A stretch of DNA of 64,000 bases from Enterobacteriaceae bacterium ESL0689 (GCA_029433525.1 JAQTIF010000002.1:124001-188000), one strand, 5' to 3'. Positions 20,057 to 28,862 are shown, counted from the stretch's first letter. Program-made: numbers and translations. The notes: generated by a model from the letters alone, not told the origin.

Positions 20057-20461
20057 TCAGCGGGGTTGCGCAGAAACCGTGTTGACTTTTTTCTCCTTGA
20101 TAAACAGCGACATTATCACCGGCCCGGTCAGTGTCACGAGTCCCACTATCGCCAGGAGCAGATGACTGTGTAGCACATGCGAAAGCAACCATAGCATGAT
20201 CAGCATGACGGCAACATACCAGGCGGTGGTCAGTTCCTCAAGAAGATCAACCGTGTCACGCCAGCGTTCCCCATCACGATGAAATTGTAAAAACAGCATC
20301 GCCAGTAATGTAGCTACGTACAGAATGCATATTCCGAGGGCAACAGGCACCAGCGCACCACTCAGCCAGCCGATTATCAATACCGCTAATACCAGTAAGT
20401 GCAACACAATCTGCCCGCAACTGAGTCCCGTCGCAACATGTATACGCTGTTGCCAGCTCAT
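20057..20461 (-). CDS. ybhQ: YbhQ, small inner-membrane protein
   Basis: The product is 134 aa with four hydrophobic segments and a short basic C-terminal tail. It aligns end to end with E. coli YbhQ (WQQRVRVATGLSCWQIMLHL there; WQQRIHVATGLSCGQIVLHL here). The LLEELTTAWY motif in the middle is shared. Its function is unknown. The neighbours expected from K-12 (ybhR on one side, ybhP on the other) are absent, leaving it between rhlE and ybhL. Confidence 0.9.
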   Translation of the reverse strand: MSWQQRIHVATGLSCGQIVLHLLVLAVLIIGWLSGALVPVALGICILYVATLLAMLFLQFHRDGERWRDTVDLLEELTTAWYVAVMLIMLWLLSHVLHSHLLLAIVGLVTLTGPVIMSLFIKEKKVNTVSAQPR

Positions 20462-20640
20462 GGTTTTTCTCCTGCAGAATTGCTATCTCTCATTCAGGGT
20501 ATGACATTTTACGGAAAATTCCCGGTAAGCACATTTTTTTGTGGCCGGCGGAATGAGATAACCGCCACCAAAAAGTCACACGCTCAAAAAGATGAAGGCA
20601 TCTGCTTTGGATGGTGGTCACTGAGTGGTCGATTTCCGGA

Positions 20641-20672
20641 AAACCGCGCGGGATCACTCAACGCGGTTTTTG
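20641..20672. terminator. Bidirectional terminator after ybhL
   Basis: AAAACCGCG pairs with CGCGGTTTTT across a 13-base loop. T-runs occur on both strands. On the minus strand it should end ybhL transcription. The rest of the 278-base gap between ybhQ and ybhL shows nothing else that I can support. Confidence 0.7.
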
Positions 20673-20739
20673 CGAATAGACGCACTGTTTTCCCGCCTTT
20701 CCCAGCAAGAAGATCGGCTGCACAGAAAAAAGGGAGCAC

Positions 20740-21444
20740 TTAGCGGCGATTACCAAAAATACGCAAGATATACAAAAACAAGTTGATAAAGTCGAGATAC
20801 AGTGAAAGCGCGCCAAGAATAGCCGCTTTACGCAGCGCTGTGCTATCGCTGATATCCATCTGCTCGCCGATATTTTTTAGCATCTGGGTATCATATGCGG
20901 TCATGCCGACAAATATCACCACACCAATATAGGTCGTCGCCCACATCAATGCATCGCTCTTCAGCCAGATGTTGACCAGTGAAGCCAGAATCAGGCCAAC
21001 AACACCCATTATCAGTATATTGCCCCAACCACTGAGATCACGTTTAGTGACAAAGCCATACAGGCTCATGACGCCAAACATCCCAGCACTGACCACAAAG
21101 GCGCTGGCAATAGATGAGTCGGTATAGATTAAGAAGATGCTGGAAAGCAGCAGCCCGGTCAATGCCGAATAGAGCATAAACAGCGTGGTTGCTACCCCCG
21201 CGCTCAGACGCATGATCATCCCTGAAATGACGAAAACTATCGCGAGCTGGATAATCACTAATACCCAGAACGTGATTTGACTGGAAAAGATAAGCGCCAT
21301 GACTTCTGGGGTACGGGCGGTATACCAGGCAACAAAAGCGGTCAGTAATAAGCCGACCATCATCCAGCCATACACCTGAGACATGAACGTTTGCAGATTA
21401 CTACGTACCTGTATAATAGAATTCGACTGTGGAAATCTATTCAT
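20740..21444 (-). CDS. ybhL: YbhL, BAX-inhibitor-1 family membrane protein
   Basis: YbhL is a seven-segment inner-membrane protein of the Bax inhibitor-1/TMBIM family. Its bacterial role is uncertain; a relative (BsYetJ) leaks calcium in a pH-dependent way. The length, 234 aa, equals E. coli YbhL. Typical stretches are QVYGWMMVGLLLTAFVAWY, TKRDLSGWGN, VGMTAYDTQMLKN with the conserved aspartate, and LGALSLYLDFINLFLYILR. AGGAGACC precedes the ATG at 21442-21444. Confidence 0.95.
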   Translation of the reverse strand: MNRFPQSNSIIQVRSNLQTFMSQVYGWMMVGLLLTAFVAWYTARTPEVMALIFSSQITFWVLVIIQLAIVFVISGMIMRLSAGVATTLFMLYSALTGLLLSSIFLIYTDSSIASAFVVSAGMFGVMSLYGFVTKRDLSGWGNILIMGVVGLILASLVNIWLKSDALMWATTYIGVVIFVGMTAYDTQMLKNIGEQMDISDSTALRKAAILGALSLYLDFINLFLYILRIFGNRR

Positions 21445-21488
21445 AACGGTCTCCTGTTTAACAAAGATGTTTCATTAAGCGTACCATA

Positions 21489-21941
21489 TTACCAGCGTTC
21501 TGCTGCCTGATGATCGCTGTCACGCGCGGCAACCCAACGTTCACCCTCTGGTGTCTCTTCACGTTTCCAGAAAGGAGCCCGGGTTTTCAGATAATCCATG
21601 ATAAATTCTCCGGCCGCAAAGGCACTACTGCGATGCGCACTGGCAACCCCGACAAAGACGATCTCTTCACCCGGCCACATTTCACCTACACGGTGAATGA
21701 TCGTTATCCGTCCCAGAGGCCAGCGCTGACGGGCCAGCTCAATAATTTCCGCCAGTGATTTTTCTGTCATCCCGGGATAATGTTCAAGGGTTAACGCCTT
21801 TACATTATCACCAAGATTATGGTTGCGCACCTTGCCGGTAAACGTGACCACCGCGCCATCTTCATCACATTCAGCCAGCCAGGCGTATTCATCACCGACA
21901 CAAAAAGGTTGATGGCTGACGATAATACGTGTTTGCGCCAT
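21489..21941 (-). CDS. moaE: MoaE, molybdopterin synthase large subunit
   Basis: MoaE is the catalytic subunit of molybdopterin synthase. It uses MoaD thiocarboxylate to convert precursor Z (cPMP) to molybdopterin. From the ATG at 21939-21941, preceded by AGGAGGTTAAG, it is 150 aa, identical in length to E. coli. GAVVTFTGKVRNHNLGDNV, LEHYPGMTEK, HRVGEMWPGE, ASAHRSSAF and the catalytic lysine region KTRAPFWKRE are present. The longer frame to 21986 would overlap moaD and lacks support. Confidence 0.96.
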   Translation of the reverse strand: MAQTRIIVSHQPFCVGDEYAWLAECDEDGAVVTFTGKVRNHNLGDNVKALTLEHYPGMTEKSLAEIIELARQRWPLGRITIIHRVGEMWPGEEIVFVGVASAHRSSAFAAGEFIMDYLKTRAPFWKREETPEGERWVAARDSDHQAAERW

Positions 21942-21942
21942 C

Positions 21943-22191
21943 TTAACCTCCTGTAACCGGGGGGAAAAACGCCACTTCATCGCCATCGACGACAGGATGA
22001 TCGAACGTGGTCAGTGTCTGGTTGACCGCCACCAGCAGTTTTCCCTCTTCCAGCGCCAGCGCCCAGCGATCACCACGCGTTATCAATTGCTGACGCACGG
22101 CATTCACCGTTGGCAGATCCTGAGCCTCCAGCATTAAATCCGCGCAGCCGATCAGTTCACGTACCTGAGCAAAAAACAGTACTTTAATCAT
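21943..22191 (-). CDS. moaD: MoaD, molybdopterin synthase sulfur carrier
   Basis: MoaD is the ubiquitin-like sulfur carrier, with the C-terminal Gly-Gly that MoeB adenylates. It is 82 aa from the ATG at 22189-22191 ([15 protein letters not shown]) and ends FFPPVTGG. The start overlaps the moaC stop by eight bases, as expected in this operon. A longer in-frame reading to 22293 runs inside moaC and is rejected. Confidence 0.95.
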   Translation of the reverse strand: MIKVLFFAQVRELIGCADLMLEAQDLPTVNAVRQQLITRGDRWALALEEGKLLVAVNQTLTTFDHPVVDGDEVAFFPPVTGG

Positions 22192-22672
22192 ATGTCTTAT
22201 CCACCTGGAAATGGCCGGACTTACCCCCACTTTTCTCCAGCAGACGCACCGGCCCAATAACCATATCTTTCTGTACCGCTTTGCACATATCATAAATCGT
22301 TAACGCCGCCACCGAAGCCGCCGTTAATGCTTCCATTTCAACACCGGTTTTGCCACTCAGACGACAGCACGATTCAATCCGCACCCGGTTTTTTTCCGGC
22401 TGCGCCTGTAACTGAATTTCGACTTTACTGAGCATTAAGGGATGGCAGAGCGGAATCAATTCCCAGGTCCGTTTTGCTGCCTGAATACCGGCAATGCGGG
22501 CGGTGGCGAAGACATCGCCCTTATGGTGGCGACCCTCAATAATCATCGATAGTGTCGCTGGCTGCATTATCACATAGGCTTCGGCGCGCGCTTCTCTGAC
22601 TGTCTCTGCTTTCGCTGAGACATCTACCATATGTGCTTCACCAGCTGCATTAATATGAGTCAATGGTGACAT
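22184..22672 (-). CDS. moaC: MoaC, cyclic pyranopterin monophosphate synthase
   Basis: MoaC turns the MoaA product (3',8-cyclo-GTP) into cPMP. It is 162 aa, with [18 protein letters not shown] at the N-terminus and [47 protein letters not shown] and the KDM(V)IG lysine motif. The C-terminal tail differs from E. coli. It lies three bases after moaB and overlaps moaD. Confidence 0.96.
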   Translation of the reverse strand: MSPLTHINAAGEAHMVDVSAKAETVREARAEAYVIMQPATLSMIIEGRHHKGDVFATARIAGIQAAKRTWELIPLCHPLMLSKVEIQLQAQPEKNRVRIESCCRLSGKTGVEMEALTAASVAALTIYDMCKAVQKDMVIGPVRLLEKSGGKSGHFQVDKTYD

Positions 22673-22675
22673 AGC

Positions 22676-23188
22676 TTATTTCTTCAGATGAACGATAAAG
22701 TTACAGGGACGGGTGCGAGCATCAAGCTGGGCAGCAATAATATTATCCCATGCCGTCTGGCAGGCTCTGGGCGAACCGGGCATCGCCAGTATCAGGGTGC
22801 GATTCGCGATACCCGCCACCGCTCGTGATTGCAGTGTCGAAGTGCCAATTTCAGCAAACGAGAGCGAGCGGAACACTTCACCAAAACCCGCTATTTCACG
22901 ATCAAACAGGGGACATAATGCTTCTGGTACCTGATCACCCTCGGTAAATCCGGTGCCACCGGTGATCAGCACCACCTGAACATCATCGCTGGCAATCCAT
23001 GCGGATACCTCAGCGCGAATCGCATAACGATTCTCTTGAATTAACCTTTTTGCCACGACATGATGTCCCGCTTTTTGCGCCGCATCCCGCAGCCAGTGTC
23101 CTGAGGTATCTTCCTCTTCACTGCGACGGCTGGATACCGTGAGAATAGCAATACGAGTCGGGATAAATACCGTGCTGAACTGACTCAT
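22676..23188 (-). CDS. moaB: MoaB, molybdopterin-adenylylation-type protein
   Basis: MoaB belongs to the MogA/MoaB family that adenylates molybdopterin. In E. coli its role is dispensable because MogA does this step. It is 170 aa from the ATG at 23186-23188 (AGGAGCG upstream). It contains VVLITGGTGFTEGDQVPEAL, EIGTSTLQSRAVAG and the GSPRACQTAW segment. It lies in the moaABCDE operon, 22 bases after moaA. Confidence 0.95.
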   Translation of the reverse strand: MSQFSTVFIPTRIAILTVSSRRSEEEDTSGHWLRDAAQKAGHHVVAKRLIQENRYAIRAEVSAWIASDDVQVVLITGGTGFTEGDQVPEALCPLFDREIAGFGEVFRSLSFAEIGTSTLQSRAVAGIANRTLILAMPGSPRACQTAWDNIIAAQLDARTRPCNFIVHLKK

Positions 23189-23210
23189 CTGATCGCTCCT
23201 GAAAATAAAA

Positions 23211-24200
23211 TTATCCGCCAATATATGACAGATTTTGTGTCATGCCAGTCTTGCCCTGGTGCAGGAAATGTGTCTGTTTTTTCTCGGTTAATGCCGCACA
23301 AATACGCGCTTTCAGCATTTCCTGTTGTTGATCATCGGCAAGCAGATCACGCAGACTGATGCCGTTCTCGCCGAACAAACACAGATGCAGTTTACCGATA
23401 GAGGAAATACGCAACCGGTTACAACTGGCACAGAAATCTTTCTCATAAGGCATGATTAAGCCAATTTCCCCGTGGTAATCCGGATGGTAAAAAACCTGCG
23501 CCGGGCCGTCGCTACGCTGACGGTTCTGCTGACGCCAGCCACGGCGAAGCAACTCATCACGCAGGAGATGACCGGAAATATGATGACGGCGAAATAACTC
23601 ACTGCCCTCCCCGGTTTCCATCAGCTCAATAAAACGCAGTTGAATGGGGCGCGATTTGATCCAGGCGAGGAAAGTATCGAGCTGATAATGATTAACGTCG
23701 CGCATCAGGACAGTATTGACTTTCACCTGTGAAAACCCGGCGGCGAAAGCGGCATCAATACCGCTCATCACTTGCTGAAATTTATCCTGCCCGGTGATGG
23801 CATGAAACTGACGTGCATCAAGGCTATCGACACTCACATTAATCGCCGTTAACCCGGCATCGCGCCAGCGATCAATATCCCGCGCCAGGCGGTAACCGTT
23901 AGTCGTCACCGCAATCTGACGAATAGCGCTGTTTTCACGCACAGCGGCGATGATGTCGCAAAAATCACGGCGTAGAGAGGGTTCGCCGCCGGTCAGACGG
24001 ACTTTTTCCGTGCCAAGGGCGGCAAACGCTCGCGTCACCCGACGTACTTCACTCACACTGAGAAAGCTTTTATTGCGCGTCGTGCCAGGCTGGTAGCCTT
24101 GCGGCAAACAGTAAGTACAACGAAAATTACAGACGTCGGTAATCGATAAGCGCAAGTAATAAAACTTACGAGAAAATGCATCGGTAAGCTGAGTGACCAT
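23211..24200 (-). CDS. moaA: MoaA, GTP 3',8-cyclase (radical SAM)
   Basis: MoaA starts molybdenum cofactor synthesis by cyclising GTP. It is 329 aa, the same as E. coli, from the ATG at 24198-24200 preceded by AAGGTG. The radical-SAM cysteines C24, C28 and C31 lie in [10 protein letters not shown]. The second Fe-S cluster uses the C-terminal [10 protein letters not shown] and HLCLFG cysteines, and the tail ends in Gly-Gly. A Moco riboswitch lies in the leader and a ModE-like site upstream, so expression should fall when cofactor is sufficient and respond to molybdate. Confidence 0.97.
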   Translation of the reverse strand: MVTQLTDAFSRKFYYLRLSITDVCNFRCTYCLPQGYQPGTTRNKSFLSVSEVRRVTRAFAALGTEKVRLTGGEPSLRRDFCDIIAAVRENSAIRQIAVTTNGYRLARDIDRWRDAGLTAINVSVDSLDARQFHAITGQDKFQQVMSGIDAAFAAGFSQVKVNTVLMRDVNHYQLDTFLAWIKSRPIQLRFIELMETGEGSELFRRHHISGHLLRDELLRRGWRQQNRQRSDGPAQVFYHPDYHGEIGLIMPYEKDFCASCNRLRISSIGKLHLCLFGENGISLRDLLADDQQQEMLKARICAALTEKKQTHFLHQGKTGMTQNLSYIGG

Positions 24201-24223
24201 GGACACCTTTCCGGATACGGGAG

Positions 24224-24318
24224 ACGTGGTCATTTCTTCTCACGCCCTGGTGACAAGCCAGGCTTGTCACGGCCAAAGTACCATATCTGCTGACACAGGT
24301 ACTCAGGCTAGAGTGTTA
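24224..24318 (-). ncRNA. Moco riboswitch (moaA leader)
   Basis: The moaA leader on the minus strand contains the hallmark segments of the Moco RNA motif as I remember them: AACACTCTAGCC at its 5' side, GGCCGTGACAAGCC/GGCTTGTCACC in the centre, and GGGCGTGAGAAGAAATGACC at its 3' side, ending about 23 bases before the moaA start. In E. coli this RNA lowers moaA expression when molybdenum cofactor is present. The exact ends are approximate and no covariance model was run. Confidence 0.8.
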
Positions 24319-24370
24319 ACGGGTTGCGCCGATGATAACGCGAAAACAGATGTTCTGCCACACCCTATTT

Positions 24371-24394
24371 CGCTATATAATCATATACATAATG
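24371..24394. promoter_or_regulatory. ModE-like molybdate-responsive operator upstream of moaA
   Basis: The stretch CGCTATATAATC (24371-24382) followed by ATATACATAATG (24383-24394) resembles the E. coli modA operator (CGTTATAT...TACATAACG), agreeing at about 17 of 24 positions. It lies some 170 bases before moaA and upstream of the riboswitch, where ModE activates moaA in E. coli. The remaining bases to 24588 are AT-rich and hold no gene. Confidence 0.65.
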
Positions 24395-24588
24395 AAAAAA
24401 TTAGATTTTTCAACTAAAAAATAGCAAAAAATTAGAATATTTTATTGTTGTGGGCCATTTTTTAAACAAAATGACACTATTTTGCTGGATTGGCGGGCAG
24501 ATAAGCGCGTTATTTCTGTTTATATTCCTGATATATCGGAATAATCAGCGCCTGGCACAGCAGGCGTAATGGGAGGGGGAAGGCAGGA

Positions 24589-26604
24589 TCAGGACATCGC
24601 AATAAATTGTTCACGCAGCTGATGTAGTTGGTCACGAATCTGTGCCGCCTGCTCAAACTCCAGATCCTGGGCATGTTGCATCATCTGTGCTTCCAGTTTC
24701 TGGATTTGCTGCTGCAGTGCTTTTGGCGTCAAATTCGTCATTTCGGTCGTCAATGGTGCGGGTGACTGGCCCCGTTTTTTCGCTTTGGTTTTGGCAATAT
24801 TGCTGCCCGTTTGTAAAATATCGACGACTTTTTTATTCAGTCCTTGTGGCGTAATACCATGTTCTGCATTATAACGCTGCTGTTTCTCACGCCGCCGTTC
24901 GGTTTCGCTAATCGCTTTTTCCATCGAAGCCGTGATTTTATCAGCGTAAAGAATCGCTTTGCCGTTAATATTCCGCGCTGCCCGGCCAATAGTCTGAATC
25001 AGTGAACGCTCTGAACGTAAAAAGCCCTCTTTATCTGCATCAAGAATCGCTACCAGCGAAACTTCTGGCATATCGAGCCCTTCGCGCAACAGGTTAATCC
25101 CCACCAGTACATCAAACTCACCCAGCCGTAAATCACGGATAATTTCCATTCGCTCAACGGTATCGATATCGGAATGGAGATAACGTACACGCTCACCATG
25201 TTCTTCAAGATATTCGGTTAAATCTTCGGCCATCCGTTTCGTCAGCGTGGTGACTAATACCCGTTCATTAAGCGCGACGCGCTGACGAATTTCCGAAAGC
25301 AGATCATCCACCTGCGTTGCCACCGGGCGCACTTCTATCACCGGGTCAAGCAGCCCTGTCGGACGTACCACCTGGTCAACCACCTCCTCGCCTGATTTCT
25401 CCAGTTCATAGGGGCCTGGGGTGGCGGAAACATAAATTGTTTGTGGCACCAGTGCGGCAAACTCTTCAAACTTTAACGGCCGATTATCGAGCGCTGAGGG
25501 GAGACGGAAGCCATACTCAACCAGCGTCTCTTTGCGTGCCCGGTCACCACGGTACATACCGCCAATTTGTGGCACAGTGACGTGAGATTCGTCTATCACC
25601 AGCAAACCATCGGCGGGCAGATAATCAAACAAGGTCGGTGGTGGTTCGCCAGGCCCACGTCCGGAAAGAAAGCGTGAGTAGTTTTCAATGCCAGAGCAAT
25701 AGCCCAGTTCATTCATCATTTCCAGATCGAACTGTGTGCGTTGGGTCAGGCGCTGTTCTTCGAGTAATTTATTGTTGGCTAATAATATTTTACGCCTGTC
25801 TGCCAGCTCTGTTTTAATCTCTTCCATCGCCTGGACGATCCGCTCACGGGGTGTCACGTAGTGTGTCTTCGGATAGATGGTGTAGCGAGGGATCGTCGCC
25901 TGAACCTGACCGGTCAGGGGATCAAAGAGAGATAAACGTTCGACTTCTTCATCAAATAATTCAACACGTAGCGCGATATCATCCGATTCTGCCGGAAATA
26001 TATCAATCACTTCACCACGTACCCGGAACGTCCCGCGTTGAAACGCCTGGTCATTACGTACATATTGTAGTTCCGCCAGACGACGCAGAATCGCCCGCTG
26101 ATCGATCAGCATTCCTACCGTCAGATGTAGCATCATTTTCAGGTAGAGATCGGGATCACCCAGACCATAAATCGCGGATACAGAAGCCACCACCACCACA
26201 TCGCGTCGTTCAAGCAACGCTTTGGTTGCTGACAAGCGCATCTGTTCAATATGTTCATTCACAGAAGCGTCTTTTTCGATAAACGTATCCGAACTGGGAA
26301 CATAGGCTTCAGGCTGGTAATAATCATAGTAGGAGACAAAATACTCGACGGCATTATCCGGAAAGAAAGATTTCATCTCGCCATATAGCTGGGCGGCCAG
26401 CGTTTTATTGGGTGCCAGTACCATTGTTGGGCGCTGCAGATCAGCAATAACATTGGCAATGGTAAACGTTTTCCCTGATCCCGTTACACCGAGCAAGGTT
26501 TGATGGGCGAGACCATCTTCCAGCCCTTCTTTCAGACGACGGATAGCTTCTGGCTGATCGCCGGAAGGATGAAAGGCCGAGTACAGGGTAAACGTTTTAC
26601 TCAT
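24589..26604 (-). CDS. uvrB: UvrB, excinuclease ABC subunit B
   Basis: UvrB verifies damage in nucleotide excision repair and loads UvrC. It is 671 aa (E. coli 673). Walker A is GVTGSGKT (39-46). The beta-hairpin region is [20 protein letters not shown], followed by the DESH box, YVSATPG, and the helicase motifs [13 protein letters not shown] and QTIGRAARN. The UVR domain that binds UvrC is at the C-terminus ([13 protein letters not shown]). The ATG at 26602-26604 matches E. coli; the upstream in-frame codons lack support. A near-ideal LexA box is about 85 bases upstream. yvcK, which separates moaA and uvrB in K-12, is absent. Confidence 0.97.
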   Translation of the reverse strand: MSKTFTLYSAFHPSGDQPEAIRRLKEGLEDGLAHQTLLGVTGSGKTFTIANVIADLQRPTMVLAPNKTLAAQLYGEMKSFFPDNAVEYFVSYYDYYQPEAYVPSSDTFIEKDASVNEHIEQMRLSATKALLERRDVVVVASVSAIYGLGDPDLYLKMMLHLTVGMLIDQRAILRRLAELQYVRNDQAFQRGTFRVRGEVIDIFPAESDDIALRVELFDEEVERLSLFDPLTGQVQATIPRYTIYPKTHYVTPRERIVQAMEEIKTELADRRKILLANNKLLEEQRLTQRTQFDLEMMNELGYCSGIENYSRFLSGRGPGEPPPTLFDYLPADGLLVIDESHVTVPQIGGMYRGDRARKETLVEYGFRLPSALDNRPLKFEEFAALVPQTIYVSATPGPYELEKSGEEVVDQVVRPTGLLDPVIEVRPVATQVDDLLSEIRQRVALNERVLVTTLTKRMAEDLTEYLEEHGERVRYLHSDIDTVERMEIIRDLRLGEFDVLVGINLLREGLDMPEVSLVAILDADKEGFLRSERSLIQTIGRAARNINGKAILYADKITASMEKAISETERRREKQQRYNAEHGITPQGLNKKVVDILQTGSNIAKTKAKKRGQSPAPLTTEMTNLTPKALQQQIQKLEAQMMQHAQDLEFEQAAQIRDQLHQLREQFIAMS

Positions 26605-26688
26605 AGTTCTGCTTCTGAAAAGAGGATGGCACATCTGAGCGAACGAGGTTTAATTCTATCCCTGATCCTGGCTTTTGCCAACCACCAT

Positions 26689-26708
26689 ATCTGTATATAA
26701 CAACAGTA
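26689..26708. promoter_or_regulatory. LexA (SOS) box of uvrB
   Basis: ATCTGTATATAACAACAGTA contains a full CTGT-N8-ACAG LexA core at 26691-26706. It lies about 85 bases before the uvrB start. This is a stronger match than the dinG box and predicts SOS induction of uvrB. Confidence 0.85.
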
Positions 26709-27177
26709 TTATAGTGATATCCCGCGTTCTGATCGTGGATGATATTGTTGTTGCGACTTAAAATTATCCATCTTGTGGATGAATTATCCGTTTATAAGGT
26801 TATCCCCAAAAGAAATGATCATTTAATATTTGTCAAGTAAGGTAAGAAAACTTTTGTATCGCTAGCAGAGCACTTTTTGATAGTCATTGATTTTATTTAA
26901 CTTATTGATTTTTAATAAAATTATTTAAAAGACGGGTTTAACACCAACTCCACGATAAGCCGCGTAGTTCGTGGCTTATCGCTACTTCTCTAACTCTAAT
27001 ACACAAGGTTATCCACAGGAATAGTGGATAACTCCTCGCAAGCTATAGCCACCGCTATGCGGAAAAAATTGTCGTCAGAAAAGCGATCAGGCAAAAAAAA
27101 GAAAATTATTTTTCCTGCTAACATTAGTTGACATTATCGGCACATCATGAAAAAAATTCAGCGAAAGAATGACAGGA
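26709..27177. other. AT-rich gap with a cluster of DnaA-box-like sites
   Basis: No gene is visible between the uvrB operator and the small operon. The region holds TTATCCATC (26764), the complement of TCATCCACA (26774-26782), TTATCCGTT (26784), TTATCCCCA (26800), a perfect DnaA box TTATCCACA (27009-27017) and the complement of TTATCCACT (27023-27031). An AT-rich stretch (about 26810-26940) and a hairpin CGATAAGCC/GGCTTATCG (26953-26981) lie between the two groups. Two roles are possible: DnaA titration or regulation, or control of uvrB. Confidence 0.55.
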
Positions 27178-27321
27178 TCACGACTGAGTGGAATTAATAT
27201 GCAACCCGCTTTCCTGTGGCTGGCGGACACCGATCGTTATCAGTACATCATCCCAGGAGGGAAAATCCGCATCAGGATGTGGCGTGTTATGGCGGCAGAC
27301 CAGTGCCGCTCGCTCATTCAT
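27178..27321 (-). CDS. Possible small protein, 47 aa
   Basis: This short frame starts at ATG 27319-27321 with a perfect GGAGG eight bases upstream, just after the stop of the 84-aa membrane protein gene. The product begins MNERAALVCRHNTPHPDADF and ends GLHINSTQS. I recognise no family, membrane segment or motif apart from one cysteine. The ribosome site and tight spacing argue for a real third gene of the small operon; it could also be the remnant of a longer one. Confidence 0.4.
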   Translation of the reverse strand: MNERAALVCRHNTPHPDADFPSWDDVLITIGVRQPQESGLHINSTQS

Positions 27322-27341
27322 CAGCAGTACCTCCAACACCG

Positions 27342-27596
27342 TCACCGAACGCGATCGACGACCTTCGGATGGGCAATACGTCCCTGGCTGCGGTCGTAGG
27401 CGCGTTGGCCGGTATTAAAAAAGAAAGCACCGAGCGTCAGCAGAATCACGACATAGATAACGAACAGGCCCAATGTCAGTAATGCCCGTTTGACATCAAT
27501 TCCCTGCAATATATTGATATCCCAGATTAATAGCAGGCTCCAGACCGCTAATATGAAGATAATAAGCAGCAGGATGGCACCGATCAGAATGCGCAT
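27342..27596 (-). CDS. Small two-helix membrane protein, 84 aa
   Basis: The product has two hydrophobic helices (ILIGAILLLIIFILAVWSLL, and about LLTLGLFVIYVVILLTLGAF) and a basic C-terminal tail, FNTGQRAYDRSQGRIAHPK. It has no signal-peptide cleavage site and is probably an inner-membrane protein. GGGAGG lies seven bases before the ATG. It follows the SHOCT-domain gene by 17 bases. I do not recognise the family. Superinfection immunity or phage-shock-like functions are conceivable, but nothing shows them. Confidence 0.6.
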   Translation of the reverse strand: MRILIGAILLLIIFILAVWSLLLIWDINILQGIDVKRALLTLGLFVIYVVILLTLGAFFFNTGQRAYDRSQGRIAHPKVVDRVR

Positions 27597-27613
27597 AAAA
27601 AGACCTCCCAGAA

Positions 27614-28041
27614 TTAAAATTTAAGGTTATCCAGCAGTGCCTGTTTGCGTGCCTCGAACTCATCAGCGGTGATGATGCCCTGGCGCTCCAGCAGTTTTAA
27701 CTCGGTTAGCCGTTCAACCAGCCCTGTTTCACTCGCCTTTTCCGGCTTGGCGCTAGTCAGATTTTTCGCTAATTCCGCCCCCACGCCGAACTGAACGCCG
27801 GCGCCAGCCAGACCAGCGGGGTTTTTAGCGGCATCGCGCAAGGCCCGTAGTTTTTCCAGCTCGCTATAATCCAGACCTGCTTGTTTGCCAGCCCGATAAA
27901 ACTGTTGATAAATTCCGGGTCCATTACCTTGGTATATATCACACGTTGCGTATCTTCATCTGCCAAGTTAAACATATCTGAATAGATTTGCAATGACATA
28001 CCAAAGAACATACCCGTTGCTTCATTTTTAAAACTGAACAT
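27614..28041 (-). pseudogene. Frameshifted SHOCT-domain protein gene
   Basis: Two frames together make one protein of about 140 aa. The first starts at ATG 28039-28041, with GAGAGG upstream: MFSFKNEATGMFFGMSLQIY, then FINSFIGLANKQ. At about 27880-27885 the reading must shift by -1 to continue as AGLDYSELEKLRALRDAAKN, then GLAGAGVQFGVGAELAKNL. It ends in a SHOCT motif (LVERLTELKLLERQGIITAD, then EFEARKQALLDNL), a short C-terminal oligomerisation module. The junction AAACAAG is not a classic slippery heptamer, so a mutation or sequencing error is more likely than programmed shifting. The glycine/alanine-rich middle resembles SPFH-like or YdjL-type accessory proteins only loosely. Confidence 0.65.
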
Positions 28042-28161
28042 ATTATTACCTCTCTTTCATTAAGGTTTGTTGTTAACATCTGATTTTTATTTATGACGCC
28101 ACCAATATCAGGCATAAGTAAACCTCATCATTAAATGATGGCAGGAACTTATCGTGGTTAT

Positions 28162-28479
28162 TTAGTCGTTAGGATTTACATGTTTACAGTGAGAAGATAT
28201 TTTTATACATATACCGGTGAGTGAATGTAAAAATGCTCTCACTTTTATCTGGCTTACATTTCTGAACAGACAATACCCACTTTGTGCATCATGTCCTTTA
28301 TAAAAATGCTCTTTCGTCAGATCGATAATAATCTCATTGAACCTGTCCATTTCTTTCTTATTTGTCATCAGCGACTTATAAAACCCCGGCATATCTCCCC
28401 TCAGCTTATTAATGTTCTCATTAAATAGCCTTTCTGCCACTGCATTAAACTGCTTTGTTGTTTTTATTTCTAAAATCAT
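28162..28479 (-). CDS. Hypothetical protein, 105 aa
   Basis: This frame has a good ribosome site (AGGTGG) six bases before the ATG at 28477-28479, so I prefer it to the GTG three codons upstream. The product is MILEIKTTKQFNAVAERLF, then helical charged sequence (NENINKLRGDMPG, LMTNKKEMDRFNEIIIDL), with three cysteines in the C-terminal half. I recognise no family. It lies 24 bases after the AlpA-like gene and is probably co-transcribed, so it may be a satellite-prophage gene. Confidence 0.55.
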   Translation of the reverse strand: MILEIKTTKQFNAVAERLFNENINKLRGDMPGFYKSLMTNKKEMDRFNEIIIDLTKEHFYKGHDAQSGYCLFRNVSQIKVRAFLHSLTGICIKISSHCKHVNPND

Positions 28480-28503
28480 AATAACCACCTTATTGTTAAC
28501 GTT

Positions 28504-28722
28504 TTACATTGAAACTTCACGTAAGGCCGTAGTAGCCTGTTCGATCCATTCGTCCACTTCACTCTCAATAAAAGCAATCGCCCTGATACCTGTTTTTATC
28601 TGTGCGGGAAAACGACCTGCCTTAATAAATTCATAGAGCCACGTTTTGCCGAATCCGGTTCTGTTCATTACCTCGGGCAAACGAATAAGCTTTGGATGTT
28701 TTTCTTTATTGGTTTGAATCAT
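28504..28722 (-). CDS. AlpA-family phage regulator
   Basis: The 72-aa product begins MIQTNKEKHPKLIRLPEVMN and has the winged MerR-like helix-turn-helix of AlpA regulators: LPEVMNRTGFGKTWLYEFIK, GRFPAQIKTG, AIAFIESEVDEWI. AlpA proteins activate excision or prophage genes in P4-like satellites. AGGAGATAAAT precedes the ATG at 28720-28722. No integrase or attachment site was found in the window, so it is probably part of a decayed prophage/satellite. An IS1-family element begins about 110 bases upstream of the gene. Confidence 0.85.
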   Translation of the reverse strand: MIQTNKEKHPKLIRLPEVMNRTGFGKTWLYEFIKAGRFPAQIKTGIRAIAFIESEVDEWIEQATTALREVSM

Positions 28723-28862
28723 ATTTATCTCCTGTGTTGTTCGATGAGATAATTGTATGGATTTTTCTTGTGATTTAAGAGGGATGTTCAGAAAAGAGTT
28801 TTTTTCGCAGATTTTTTTGGAGTATAAAAATAGGGTGGTGTATTCAATATGTTTATATTGTT

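Noticed and set aside
20399-20743. 114-aa plus-strand frame between ybhQ and ybhL
   Set aside because: It overlaps ybhQ antisense, has no ribosome site and runs through the ybhL terminator.
26764-27031. Chromosomal origin oriC
   Set aside because: The usual neighbours (mnmG, mioC, asnC) and the GATC-rich 13-mer arrangement are absent. Only the DnaA-box cluster was kept as an observation.
27860-27900. Programmed -1 frameshift in the SHOCT gene
   Set aside because: AAACAAG does not fit the X-XXY-YYZ rule and no downstream stimulatory stem is obvious. Mutation or sequence error is simpler.
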